Assembly: GCA_023336205.1 (NCBI GenBank)
Contig: JALQCR010000023.1
Span: forward strand, 43,244 to 107,243
Direction: 5' to 3'
DNA from: Pseudanabaena sp. Salubria-1
Lineage (GTDB): Bacteria; Cyanobacteriota; Cyanobacteriia; Pseudanabaenales; Pseudanabaenaceae
Length of the DNA: 64,000 nucleotides
The notes beneath the pieces are model-generated. The model had not been told where the DNA came from. It searched no databases and was given only the letters and a program-made list of their open reading frames with translations. Shown piece after piece: positions 9,250 through 18,679 of the stretch (position 1 is its first letter; each line of letters starts with the position of its first letter). The position numbers and the translations under genes were made by a program.

Positions 9250-10336
9250 CGCCAATTCAAGGATGAAATGCAACGGGTTCTGATGAAGCAAAGAATACTT
9301 CGTAAGGAGTACGATAGTCAAGTGATTTTCTGGGTCTGTGATTGATCAAATTCACTGCCTTCTGAAAGTCCTCTTCTTTCACGATTTTAAAGTTTGTACT
9401 TTTGGGATAGAACTCTCTAATTAATCCATTGGTGTGTTCATTCAATCCACGTTCCCATGAATGATATGGATTCGCAAAGAAGGTCTCTAGTTTCAATCTT
9501 TCAGATAGCTTCTCATGCCCACAGAATTCTCTTCCATTATCAAAGGTCATTGTCTTTCGAGATGTTGATTCTATAGGCTCAAATAGATTGAATGTCACTC
9601 TGTTTATCTCATCCATCGTCTTGTTCTTAGCTAGTCCAGCAAGTAAATACTTCGATGCTTTATCAACATGCGTAACTACGATACCTGTGTGGTTGCACCC
9701 GATTACCGTATCACTTTCCCAATGTCCAATCTCTGTTTTTAAATCTGCAATCTTCGGTCGATTCTCTATCCCTACCCTATTGGGAATGCCACCTCGCTTC
9801 TGATGGCGACCTTTGCGCCTTCGTTGCTTTTGCTTCTGCCTCAGATATTGTTGATATATTCCCATCTCTTGATGGTTTGCATAGATCATCAGATAAATCG
9901 TCTCATAGCTGATTTTACCTAGCCCCTCCCTTTCCATTCTCCCTGCTAGTTGCTCTGGGCTGTGGTGTTGCTCTAACCGTTGTTTGACTTCGGCGATCGT
10001 CTCAGCACTGATGCTCTGAAATCTTACCTTTGCTTGTTTCCGTCTTGCTTTCATCAGGGCAACCGCAGTATCTGGCAAATAGCCAATCTGTCGCTCGTCT
10101 GTATTGCGCGATAACTCTCTTGAAATCGTACTTTTGTTTCGCTTCAAGCGACGACCTATCTCTGATACAGATAATTGCTCAATTACTCTTAGTTTATACA
10201 GTTCACTTCTTTCTGTGGTGGTAAGATGGACAAAGCTCATGAGGGTATCCTAATTATTGTGATTAATATCAGAATATCCTTATGAGTCCCTTTACGCAAA
10301 GATCTCTAGGTGTTGCATTTCATCCTTGAATTGGCG
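9250..10336 (-). mobile_element. IS30-family insertion sequence, copy 1 (1087 bp)
   Basis: It is bounded by the inverted repeat CGCCAATTCAAGGATGAAAT, identical at both ends and in the copies at 34573 and 58951. All three copies are 1087 bp and encode identical transposases. This copy is on the minus strand. Its flanks (left ...TATTG, right ATGGT...) show no target duplication, unlike copy 3, so one side has probably been lost or rearranged. Confidence 0.9.
9257..10240 (-). CDS. IS30-family transposase (copy 1)
   Basis: This 327-aa protein has an N-terminal helix-turn-helix (LSVSEIGRRLKRNKSTISRE), then an rve-type DDE domain. The visible acidic positions are GHWESDTVIG, MTFDNGREF and the ERGLNEHTNGLIREF segment. 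These are standard IS30 hallmarks. The start ATG lies just inside the element, and the stop TGA is seven bases from the outer end, within the inverted repeat. Sequence is identical to the copies at 34669 and 59047, so transposition was recent. Confidence 0.95.
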   Translation of the reverse strand: MSFVHLTTTERSELYKLRVIEQLSVSEIGRRLKRNKSTISRELSRNTDERQIGYLPDTAVALMKARRKQAKVRFQSISAETIAEVKQRLEQHHSPEQLAGRMEREGLGKISYETIYLMIYANHQEMGIYQQYLRQKQKQRRRKGRHQKRGGIPNRVGIENRPKIADLKTEIGHWESDTVIGCNHTGIVVTHVDKASKYLLAGLAKNKTMDEINRVTFNLFEPIESTSRKTMTFDNGREFCGHEKLSERLKLETFFANPYHSWERGLNEHTNGLIREFYPKSTNFKIVKEEDFQKAVNLINHRPRKSLDYRTPYEVFFASSEPVAFHP

Positions 10337-10363
10337 ATGGTTTGTGTAAGATCGCCTTTTCCG

Positions 10364-10412
10364 ATGAATAATTAGTGATGTGCGGCAAAGCAGTACATCA
10401 CTAATTATTCAT
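10364..10412. repeat. 18-bp-stem palindrome upstream of the glycosyltransferase gene
   Basis: ATGAATAATTAGTGATGT at 10364-10381 pairs perfectly with 10395-10412. The loop region contains GCAAAGC. It lies 14 nt before the start of the glycosyltransferase gene, so it could attenuate its expression. Confidence 0.75.
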
Positions 10413-10426
10413 TGGGGAATGACTAT

Positions 10427-11164
10427 ATGCGCTTATCTATAATTCTGCCCTGTCTCAATGAAATTCGGCATGGGTATTTAGACCGAATTCTCACGAATCT
10501 AATAGCCCAATTAGTTCCTCAAAATTGTGAAAAAGAAATTATTGCTGTAGTCAGTGCTAGTGAAGATGGGACAGATCTAATTTTGGATGAATATGCGGCA
10601 CGATCGCCTGAAATTCAAGTTGTGCGATCGCTTGCCAAAAATCGGGCCCAGAGACTAAATGAAGGTATTGCCATCAGCAGTGGCGACATAATTTTGTTAC
10701 ATCATCCTGCAACGCTCTTGCCAGAGCAAATTGCTCTCCAACTAATTGAGCAAGCTTTACAATCGGGCGGAAATTGGGGTGCATTTCGCCATAGTTTTGA
10801 CTTTTCACATTGGTTATTACATTTTACGTCTTGGTACTCTGACAATGTGCGCGTCAAGCAAAAAGGCATTGTTTATTTAGATCACTGTCCGTTTATTAAG
10901 CGTGAAGTATTAGCTGAAATTGGGAATATCCCCGATCTCGATATTTTTGAAGATACGGTGTTAAGCGATCGCCTATGTCAATTCTCAAAGCCAGTATTGG
11001 CTCAAGGCAAGGTTGTGACCTCTGCAAGACGGTTTCAGCAGAGAGGAATATATCGACATGCTATGCTCAACCAGTGGTTAAAGCTTTGCTACCACCTCAA
11101 TATTGACCCCAAATTTCTCAATCGGGTTTACGAAAAGCGCTACAGCATCAACACCAAATATTAA
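10427..11164 (+). CDS. Family 2 glycosyltransferase
   Basis: This 245-aa protein begins MRLSIILPCLNEIRHGYL, the nucleotide-sugar-binding start of GT2 (GT-A fold) enzymes. It continues with VSASEDGTDLIL and LAKNRAQRLNEGI, and with the acidic ...EDTVLSDRL segment expected near the active site. ATG 10427, preceded by GGGGAA, is preferred over an upstream in-frame TTG (10412) that lies in a palindrome. No membrane segment is evident. Its last ~37 codons are duplicated, in diverged form, at 24443-24568, beyond the defence island that starts only four bases after this stop codon. Acceptor and sugar are unknown. Confidence 0.85.
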   Translation: MRLSIILPCLNEIRHGYLDRILTNLIAQLVPQNCEKEIIAVVSASEDGTDLILDEYAARSPEIQVVRSLAKNRAQRLNEGIAISSGDIILLHHPATLLPEQIALQLIEQALQSGGNWGAFRHSFDFSHWLLHFTSWYSDNVRVKQKGIVYLDHCPFIKREVLAEIGNIPDLDIFEDTVLSDRLCQFSKPVLAQGKVVTSARRFQQRGIYRHAMLNQWLKLCYHLNIDPKFLNRVYEKRYSINTKY

Positions 11165-11168
11165 TTGT

Positions 11169-13301
11169 ATGAGTTCAGCCAGTTTCCAGTCACTATCAAA
11201 CTTTATCTGGTCTGTTGCTGACCTATTGCGGGGACCTTATCGTCCACCGCAGTATGAGCGGGTGATGTTGCCAATGACGGTGTTGCGGCGCTTTGATTCG
11301 GTGCTGGAGGCGAGTAAACCGCAGGTATTGAAGAAGTATGCTCAACTTCAGGCGAGTGGCAAGATTACCAATGTGGACTCGACATTGAATTTTATTGCTA
11401 AGGATAAAAATGGCGAATCCTTGGGTTTTCATAACCATAGTCCCCTTGATTTTCAGATTTTGAAAGGTGATCCTGATAATGTGGGGCGGCATTTGCAGGA
11501 TTATATTAATGGATTTTCAGAGAATATTCGCAAGATTTTCGATCGCTTTGAGTTTGATAAAGAGATCGAGAAAATGGAGGAGTCAAATCGGCTCTATCTA
11601 GTGGTGGCTAAGTTTGCGGAGATGGATCTGCATCCCGATCGCGTGGACAATATCACGATGGGGCTGGTGTTTGAGGATTTGATTCGGCGGTTTAATGAGG
11701 CGGCGAATGAGACGGCAGGGGATCACTTCACGCCGCGAGAGGTGATTCAACTTATGGTGAATTTGTTGATGGAGCCTGATGGCGATATTCTGACGGGGGG
11801 TAGTCCGATTGTGACGGTGTGCGATCCAGCCTGTGGTACGGGGGGAATGTTGGCGGAGGCGCAAAACTGGATTTTGGCGCATAACCAAAAGGCGATCTTG
11901 AAGGTGTTTGGTCAGGATTACAATCCGCGATCGTTTGCGGTAGCGGCTTCGGATTTGTTGATTAAGGGGCATAAGGATAGTCGGATTGAGTTTGGCAATA
12001 CGCTGACTGCGCCGCCTTTTGCGGAAATTGAGGGTTTTGATTATTTGTTGGCGAATCCGCCGTTTGGGGTGGATTGGAAAGCGGAACAGAAGGAGATTAG
12101 TCGTTGGAAGGATTTTAATGGTTATGGTGGGAAGTTGCCACGGGTGAATGATGGGGCATTATTATTTTTGATTTATATGCTGTCGAAGCGTCAGGAGTAT
12201 CTGCCCTCGGACGATCTGCAACAAAATAAGCGGGGTTCACGGATTGCGATCGTGTTTAATGGTTCGCCGTTGTTTACGGGTGGTGCGGGTTCGGGTGAGA
12301 GTGATATTCGCCGTTGGATTATTGAAAATGATTGGCTTGAGGCGATCGTGGCTTTGCCTGAGCAGATGTTTTATAACACTGGTATAGGTACGTTTATTTG
12401 GGTGGTGACGAACCGCAAGACTGAGCAACGCAAGGGTAAAATCCAATTGATCGATAGTCGGGACAGATGGCAACCGATGAAACGCAGTTTGGGGGATAAG
12501 CGCCGCTATTTGGATAGTGCGATTATTGAGACGCTGACCCGCGAGCATGGAGAGTTTAGGGAGTGTGAGACTTCTAAGATTTTTGATAATGCGGATTTTG
12601 GCTATCGTAGGATTACAGTGGAGCGTCCGTTGCGGTTGCGGTTTGAAGTTACGGATGAGGCGAAGGAGGTTTTCTTGAATGCTTTTCCTGAGCTTTACGA
12701 TCCGATTGTTGAGATGGAGCAGGAGTTGGGGGATGAGCCTTATATGGATTGGAATGAGGTTTGGGTAAAGGTGCAGCGTATTTTTAAAGATTGTGAGGTG
12801 GGTTGGACTGCTGGGGCTAAGGGTGCGAAGCAAAAGCAGTTTTTCCGTAGTTGTTTTACGGCTGTTGATCCTGATGCTATGCCAGTGATTGCGACGATGG
12901 GCGCGAAGGGTTTAGTTACTGTGGCGGATTTCCCTAGTTATTCTCAGTCAGAGTTAGATCGCGTATTTGGATTGTTTGCGAATCCAACCGAAAAGAAGGC
13001 TAAGCCTGTTACCTATGAACCCGATCCGAGTCTGCGGGATAATGAGAATGTGTCGTTAAAGGAAGATATTGTGTCGTTCTTTTTGCGGGAGGTGCGCCCC
13101 TATGTGAGTGATGCTTGGCTTAATACGGATCGCAAGTTGTGGGATGAGCTTGACGGTGCGATCGGGAAGGTTGGCTATGAGATTAATTTTAATCGAGAGT
13201 TTTTTAAGTATCAGGCTCCGAGGGATTTAAAGGTTATTGATGCGGAATTAGCAGATGTTGAAAACCGAATTTTAGAGATGCTAAAGGATGTCACAAAATG
13301 A
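11169..13301 (+). CDS. hsdM: Type I restriction-modification methyltransferase subunit (HsdM)
   Basis: This 710-aa N6-adenine methyltransferase subunit has the SAM-binding motif DPACGTGG near residue 217 and the catalytic NPPF near 294. The N-terminal HsdM helical bundle and an extended C-terminal region of ~250 residues complete it. ATG 11169 (MSSASFQSL) is preferred over an earlier in-frame start inside the glycosyltransferase gene. It overlaps hsdS by ATGA, indicating translational coupling. It is the first gene of the reconstructed operon hsdM-hsdS-ptuA-ptuB-hsdR and one of only two left intact. The tight spacing to the glycosyltransferase leaves no room for its own promoter except inside that gene. 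Confidence 0.95.
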   Translation: MSSASFQSLSNFIWSVADLLRGPYRPPQYERVMLPMTVLRRFDSVLEASKPQVLKKYAQLQASGKITNVDSTLNFIAKDKNGESLGFHNHSPLDFQILKGDPDNVGRHLQDYINGFSENIRKIFDRFEFDKEIEKMEESNRLYLVVAKFAEMDLHPDRVDNITMGLVFEDLIRRFNEAANETAGDHFTPREVIQLMVNLLMEPDGDILTGGSPIVTVCDPACGTGGMLAEAQNWILAHNQKAILKVFGQDYNPRSFAVAASDLLIKGHKDSRIEFGNTLTAPPFAEIEGFDYLLANPPFGVDWKAEQKEISRWKDFNGYGGKLPRVNDGALLFLIYMLSKRQEYLPSDDLQQNKRGSRIAIVFNGSPLFTGGAGSGESDIRRWIIENDWLEAIVALPEQMFYNTGIGTFIWVVTNRKTEQRKGKIQLIDSRDRWQPMKRSLGDKRRYLDSAIIETLTREHGEFRECETSKIFDNADFGYRRITVERPLRLRFEVTDEAKEVFLNAFPELYDPIVEMEQELGDEPYMDWNEVWVKVQRIFKDCEVGWTAGAKGAKQKQFFRSCFTAVDPDAMPVIATMGAKGLVTVADFPSYSQSELDRVFGLFANPTEKKAKPVTYEPDPSLRDNENVSLKEDIVSFFLREVRPYVSDAWLNTDRKLWDELDGAIGKVGYEINFNREFFKYQAPRDLKVIDAELADVENRILEMLKDVTK

Positions 13302-14463
13302 ATACTAATTATCATCTCTGTAATTTACCAAATTCGTGGGAATGGCGACGAATTAAGTATGTATTGAAGTCTCTAGAAAGTGGAGGACGAGAAAATAGCA
13401 AAGAAGACAGTTTTGAAGGTCAGGCGTTAAGCATAGGCGGAGAACACATTGGTTGGAAGGGTGAGTGGCTGCTAACAGACAATCCAAGGTTTGTATCCTT
13501 TGAATATTTTAATTCAATGAGATCTGGTCATATTCGTAAGATGGATGTGTTACTTGTAAAAGATGGAGCCACAATCGGAAAAACTGCTATTGCAGATGAA
13601 CTTCCCTACGAGAAAATAGCAGTAAATGAACATGTATTTATACTCAGGTTTGATAGCTCTGTACTTCCCAGATTTGGGTTCTATGTTATTCAATCAAGAA
13701 TGGCTCAAGAGCAGATATATCTTGAAGTTCGTGGTTCTGCTCAGCCTGGCTTAAATACAGAATTTCGGCATAAAGTTCAGTTCCCTCTACCACCACTAGC
13801 CACTCAGTTAGTGATTACCAATTTCCTTGATCGCGAAACCACACAAATAGATAACCTCATCGCCGCCAAAGAGCAAATGCTCACCCTGCTAGAAGAAAAA
13901 CGCGAAGCCCTAATTAGCCACGCAGTTACTCGTGGACTTGATCCTAATGTTGCTTTTAAGCAATCGGGACTAGACTGGCTAGGCGATATTCCCCAACATT
14001 GGAGTATTGAACGTGCTAAAGGTTTATTTCGAGAAGTAGATAATCGTACAACTTCAGGCGAAGAAGAATTACTTTCACTCCGTATGCATGTAGGACTTGT
14101 TCCTCATCATGATGTTTCTGACAAAATCTTAGAGCCTAAAGATGTTATTGGGTTTAAAAAGGTTGAAACGGGACAATTGGTAATTAATCGAATGCGGGCT
14201 TCAATGGGATTAATTGCAATCTCGCCTCAAAATGGCTTGGTAAGTCCTGATTATGCAGTTTTTGACATTGTTAAACTAATTCATATTCCTTATTTTTTAG
14301 CATTGTTCAATACTTCTCTGGTAGGAGCTTTGTTTCGTTCTTCATCTAAAGGTTTAGGTACTGGATCATCAGGATTTCTAAGATTATATTCTGAGAGTTT
14401 CCTTTCAATACATTTTCCTGTTCCCTCTCTAGACGAGCAAAAAGAAATTACAAACTTTCTTGA

Positions 14464-15721
14464 CTGAGATCTTGCACCATTCAAGAAAAGGGGTTGCAGA
14501 AAGAGCAGAAATGTGAAAAAAAGGGCGTAGTAGTAAATTAAATAACGAGCATGGAAAGCATCGTTAAGCACGCCCAAGGGCTAGTGTATAGTCTTCTGTG
14601 TTTGATGCCAAGTGTGTATCAAACAGCAAGTCTCAATGCAATACTAGGACTATTTCTCGAAGCACAAAGGCATCCTTATCCAGAACATACACAGATAAAA
14701 TCAGCGAGTGCACTCAGCCGATTTCTCAATCACTATAACTGGTCAACGAGAGCAGTAATTCGGTCAACACGGCAGGCTATTTTGGGACAAATCGCCAAGC
14801 ATCGCCCATCGAAACAAGTGCCATTAAAGATACTGATAGACTTGACTACCCTAGAAAAAAGCGGCAAGTTTTTACATTTGAGCAATCCCACCCAAAACGA
14901 ACCAGACCCATGGGTGAGAATACTAAACGGAAAGCGAGGACTACATCTGGTTGTACTGTATCTGGTCTATGGAGAGTGGCGCGTACCATGGAGTTTTAGA
15001 GTATGGCGCGGCAAAGGATACCCCAGTCCCTCTGACTTAGCTTGTAAGTTATTGGGGACAGTACCCAAGCAACTAACCCAAGGCAAGACTGTGATTGTCC
15101 TTGCTGATACTGAGTTTAGTACGGTGAAGTTTTTCAATACTGTCCGCGCCAAGACTTGGCGCATCGTTGTCGGTGTACGCAACAATCGTAAACTTCAAGA
15201 TGGCCGTACAGTCAAACAACTTTATCGTCATGGCAAACGTGGACAACAAATTTTGCTAGAAGGGCTAACTCAGCCTTTGACGATCTCTTGGTTTTGGCTC
15301 AAAAGAGCTGATAGTAAACGGGAGTTACGCTTTGTTGTCTCTTCTCATCCTTATTCTGGTGCTTATCTGGTGATGTTAGGTCGTAAGCGTTGGGCGATTG
15401 AGGGATTCTTCAAAACCATCAAACATCGCTTTGGTTTGCATTGTTTTGGGCAATCTACAAAACTTGGTGTTTATCGTTGGCTTATCCTCTCTCTGCTTGC
15501 TTATCTTTTGGCCCATTGGATTGATCAATGGTCGAGTCCTCCTGTCTTGGACTGGAAAGCTACCTGTGATTTGACACTTTCCGTTTTATTTCCTTCTGTC
15601 CTTTGGTTGAAACTTCTTAGGTATCTCCAAATTAGTGCCGATATTGCTGCTCGTCATGGGTTTGAAATTATTCTCAAACCCATTCCTACTTAACTCTTTC
15701 AGGAATGGTGCAAGATCTCAG
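14464..15721 (+). mobile_element. IS4/IS701-type insertion sequence, copy 1 (1258 bp), inside hsdS
   Basis: Ends carry the 19-bp inverted repeat CTGAGATCTTGCACCATTC. The 4-bp target duplication is TTGA (14460-14463 and 15722-15725). The same 1258-bp element occurs at 22647-23904 (TTAA, inside hsdR) and 56997-58254 (TTAA, inside another transposase gene). The 4-bp TT(A/G)A duplication is close to the preference reported for IS701-like elements. Confidence 0.93.
14551..15693 (+). CDS. DDE transposase of the IS4/IS701 superfamily (copy 1)
   Basis: This 380-aa DDE transposase has catalytic acidic residues plausibly in KILIDLTTLEK, VIVLADTEFS and the RWAIEGFFKTIKHRFG segment. In the last, R-3-E-6-K spacing matches the IS4-group signature. 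The protein is identical to the copies at 22675 and 57084. It fills nearly the whole element with ~85 bp and ~28 bp margins. Confidence 0.9.
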   Translation: MESIVKHAQGLVYSLLCLMPSVYQTASLNAILGLFLEAQRHPYPEHTQIKSASALSRFLNHYNWSTRAVIRSTRQAILGQIAKHRPSKQVPLKILIDLTTLEKSGKFLHLSNPTQNEPDPWVRILNGKRGLHLVVLYLVYGEWRVPWSFRVWRGKGYPSPSDLACKLLGTVPKQLTQGKTVIVLADTEFSTVKFFNTVRAKTWRIVVGVRNNRKLQDGRTVKQLYRHGKRGQQILLEGLTQPLTISWFWLKRADSKRELRFVVSSHPYSGAYLVMLGRKRWAIEGFFKTIKHRFGLHCFGQSTKLGVYRWLILSLLAYLLAHWIDQWSSPPVLDWKATCDLTLSVLFPSVLWLKLLRYLQISADIAARHGFEIILKPIPT

Positions 15722-15984
15722 TTGACCAAGAACAACAAAGAACTGGAGAACTTGAAAAAGCTCTTACTGATTCGATCTCACTTCTCAAAGAACGCCGCTC
15801 TGCCCTAATCACCGCCGCCGTAACAGGACAAATCACTCTGGAGGAAATGAAAAAATGAAATTAGATAAAATCAGTCTGGCTAATTTCAAAGGTTTTGAAC
15901 AACTCGACTTAGATTTTGAGCCAAATGTAACTGTACTTGCAGGCATTAATGGTATTGGTAAATCCAGTATTCTCTATGCAATTT

Positions 15985-16802
15985 GGTAGTCCTAAAAAGG
16001 AAAGGATGTAGGAAAATATCCAGATAGTTGATACAAAGTAAAGTAATGTCAGAAGCAAGGCCATCCTGTCCATCCTGCCAGTCCGTATCCGTTGTAAAAA
16101 ACGGCAGTACACGACATGGAAAACAAAATTATAAATGTCGGGACTGTGGTCGTCAATTTGTAGAAAATCCACAGTGGCAGAGAGTTTCAGAGCGTACCCA
16201 AGACACTTATGACCTTCTTGAGAAACTACTACTAGAAAAAATCCCACTAGCTGGAATTGCCAGAGTCCTCAAGGTCTCAGAGAGATGGTTGCAAAGTTAC
16301 GTCAATCATAAATATGAAAACGTTCCTCAGCAGGTGGAGGTAGAACCAAAACCAAAACGCCGTTTGACCATACAGATGGATGAATTGTGGTCTTTTGTGG
16401 ACGACAAAGGCAATAAACAGTGGGTATGGCTTGCCATTGATGCCGAGACTCGTGAAATTGTCGGTTGTTATATAGGCGATCGCACTGGTGAATCAGCTCA
16501 GAAGTTATGGGAATCGTTGCCTAGCGTCTATCGCCAATGTGCGGTTATTTATACTGACTTCTATTCGTCTTATCCAGTTGTCCTGCCCAGCAAACGTCAT
16601 AGGGCTGTCGGGAAAGAAACGGGAAAGACCAACTATATTGAGAGATTCAACTGTACGTTACGTCAACGAGTATCAAGACTAGTTAGAAAGACCTTATCCT
16701 TTTCTAAGAAATTGGAAAATCACATTGGAGCCATTTGGAATTTTATTCATCATTACAACGATTCTTTACCTCCGTGTGCGTCCTTTCCTTTTTAGGACTA
16801 CC
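15985..16802 (+). mobile_element. IS1-family insertion sequence (818 bp) inside ptuA
   Basis: Terminal repeats read GGTAGTCCTAAAAAGGAAAG on the left and the complement at 16802. The target duplication is TGCAATTT (15977-15984 and 16803-16810), within the 8-9 bp usual for IS1. Precise removal rejoins the ATPase frame. Confidence 0.93.
16046..16795 (+). CDS. IS1-family transposase
   Basis: This 249-aa protein has an N-terminal zinc-ribbon (CPSCQS...CRDCGRQF) followed by a helix-turn-helix. The IS1-type DDE domain has QMDELWSFV, VIYTDFYSSYPVV and NYIERFNCTLRQRVSRLVRK. ATG 16046 is preferred over an upstream in-frame TTG. It is a single-frame version, common in cyanobacterial IS1 elements, so no frameshift is needed. 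Confidence 0.93.
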   Translation: MSEARPSCPSCQSVSVVKNGSTRHGKQNYKCRDCGRQFVENPQWQRVSERTQDTYDLLEKLLLEKIPLAGIARVLKVSERWLQSYVNHKYENVPQQVEVEPKPKRRLTIQMDELWSFVDDKGNKQWVWLAIDAETREIVGCYIGDRTGESAQKLWESLPSVYRQCAVIYTDFYSSYPVVLPSKRHRAVGKETGKTNYIERFNCTLRQRVSRLVRKTLSFSKKLENHIGAIWNFIHHYNDSLPPCASFPF

Positions 16803-17980
16803 TGCAATTTGTGTAGTACTTTCACGAGCATTACCCACATTTACCACATCAAAATCTAAGCCTCGCTATTTTGAAGATATTGATATTTATCTGGGCAAAG
16901 ATTCTTTAGAAGTTTCAATACAACTATCAGTGTCAGATCTGCAATTAGATGTTGGGATTCAAAGAATTCGTCACGATAAAGATGAAAATGATCGTTTCAT
17001 CCTACTTCGCCATAGCAATGAACAGCCCCGACAGATTGACTTACAACAAACACTCCAGTCTCGAACTCTAACTGGCAATCTAGAAGCAGGTGAACAAGAA
17101 ACTCGTACTGTTCTTGCAAATTTAAAAAGTTCAACCAATCAACCTATTGCTATTTATTTTTCGCCAAAGCGTCAACTACCAGGTCGCCCACGTAGTCTAA
17201 TAGATCGACAATCGTCAGAAACTTCTCAAGCATATAGCTACGCATTACAGGATCGAGAAGTAGAACTAAGAGAGTTTTTAAATTGGTTTAGAGTTCAAGA
17301 ACGACTAGATAAATCTAAAAAAGTTTTAGATTCATTGCGAGATGTTGTCTCAGAGTTTATCCCAGAATTTACTAATCTACAGTTGCAAGAAACTCCCAAG
17401 CTTGCTTTTGTAGTTCAAAAAAATGGTAAACCCTTTGAAATGCATCAGCTTTCAGATGGTGAGCGCAGTCTCCTAGCGCTAGTTTTTGATTTAACTCGTC
17501 GTCTGGCGATCGCCAATCCTAAAAGCTCTAACCCAATAGCAAAAGGCAGTGCAATCGTCATGATTGATGAAATTGAGTTGCATCTGCATCCAACATGGCA
17601 ACGACAAGTCTTAAGAAGACTTACTTCTACGTTTAAAAATTGTCAATTTATTATTACTACTCACTCTCCTCAAGTAATCGGACAAGTACGCGCCGAAAAA
17701 CTTAGATTAATTTATAGAGATAACGAAGATAAAGTTTGTGCAATAACCCCACACCAAGCTCTAGGAATGGATAGCTCTTGGATTCTACAAAATATTATGG
17801 GTTCGTCAGCACGAGACTATGAGACTGAACAAAAGCTAAGTGAATTATTTGACGCGCTCAACGAGGATAAATATCAACAAGCTAGAAAGTTAATAGCAGA
17901 ATTGAAGGAAGACGTAGGAGATTTCTCAGATCTGCAAGAAGCAGAAGCACTATTAGATCGATTACAACTATTGGAGGAAT

Positions 17981-18679
17981 ATGAAGAGGATTAGAAAAAC
18001 GCACCCTCCTAGAGAGTTTTTAAATTGGATTAACACTCAGATAGAATCAGGGCTTGAACATACTTACACAGCGCTTGAAGGCAAACCTGAGCATTCAGCT
18101 TTAAAGAAAAAATTACTGAAAGAGCAAGGATATCTTTGTGCTTACACAGGACTAAGCATTGCTTCGGAAACTTCTCATATTGAGCATCTTAAACCTCAAA
18201 CTGTTTGTAAAAACGTAGAAAATCCAGAACTTTATAGATATTTAGATGATATTGAGTATCGCAATATGGTTGCGTGCTTTCCAAAAGATGGTGGTGATAT
18301 TTCTTATGGTTATGGAGCACCAGTTAAGGGGAGTTGGTGGAACGAATCAGAATTTGTTTCGCCTTGTCAAGAGGATTGCGAGAAGAGATTCTCTTATAAA
18401 ATGGCAGGTAAAGTTTCTCCTGTTGATGAAAATGATATAGCAGCAAAGAAAACTATTGAAGTCATCGGCTTAAACGCGCGAAGTTTACTAGATAAACGCA
18501 AGAGTAAAATATTAGGCTTTTTCGGTATTGGGAAAAATTCATCTAACAAGCCACTTAGTAAACTTAAGGCTCAAGAGTTTTTAAACACTATTGGGAAACC
18601 AGATTCATCAGGAAAACTCACAGAATTTTGTTTTGTGTATGAACAGCTTCTTCCGCGTTACATAAATTCTATTAAATAA
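17981..18679 (+). CDS. ptuB: Septu-like HNH endonuclease PtuB (TIGR02646-like)
   Basis: This 232-aa protein has an HNH-type core: GYLCAYTGLSI (Cys ligand region), HIEHLKPQ (catalytic His), then NMVACFPKDGG and a downstream Cys pair (SPCQEDCEKRF). This layout matches the TIGR02646 family that pairs with AAA ATPases in Septu and retron systems. ATG 17981 overlaps the end of ptuA by 14 nt, so translation is coupled. In Septu the nuclease acts only with its ATPase partner. With ptuA broken the intact HNH protein is expected to be inert. It lies directly before hsdR. Family call is good; the role here is inferred. Confidence 0.82.
   Translation: MKRIRKTHPPREFLNWINTQIESGLEHTYTALEGKPEHSALKKKLLKEQGYLCAYTGLSIASETSHIEHLKPQTVCKNVENPELYRYLDDIEYRNMVACFPKDGGDISYGYGAPVKGSWWNESEFVSPCQEDCEKRFSYKMAGKVSPVDENDIAAKKTIEVIGLNARSLLDKRKSKILGFFGIGKNSSNKPLSKLKAQEFLNTIGKPDSSGKLTEFCFVYEQLLPRYINSIK

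Larger units (their letters stand above)
13298..15858 (+). pseudogene. hsdS: Type I specificity subunit HsdS, interrupted by an insertion sequence
   Basis: HsdS chooses the DNA target of a type I system. Target-recognition domain 1 (~residues 10-180) is followed by the conserved helical spacer DRETTQIDNLIAAKEQML, a second domain starting WLGDIPQHW (~225-380), and the C-terminal helix. A 1258-bp IS (14464-15721) with TTGA duplication splits the gene. Deleting the IS and one TTGA gives exactly 433 codons, ending LLKERRSALITAAVTGQI... at 15858. As it stands translation stops at 14467 after 388 residues, with both recognition domains intact but the terminal helix missing. It overlaps ptuA by ATGA. 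Confidence 0.92.
15855..17994 (+). pseudogene. ptuA: Septu-like ATPase PtuA, interrupted by IS1
   Basis: This is an ABC/SMC-type ATPase of the AAA_15/AAA_21 (OLD-like) group. Walker A GINGIGKSS (~residue 35) is upstream of the insertion. LSDGERSLLAL, Walker B IVMIDEIELHLHP and the H-loop ITTHSPQVI are downstream. An 818-bp IS1 element (15985-16802) with 8-bp duplication TGCAATTT separates Walker A from the rest. Removing it restores 438 codons in frame. The start overlaps the hsdS stop (ATGA), and the end overlaps the HNH gene by 14 nt. ATPase plus HNH partner is the PtuA-PtuB arrangement of the Septu anti-phage system. The broken gene cannot give a complete ATPase. Confidence 0.85.
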
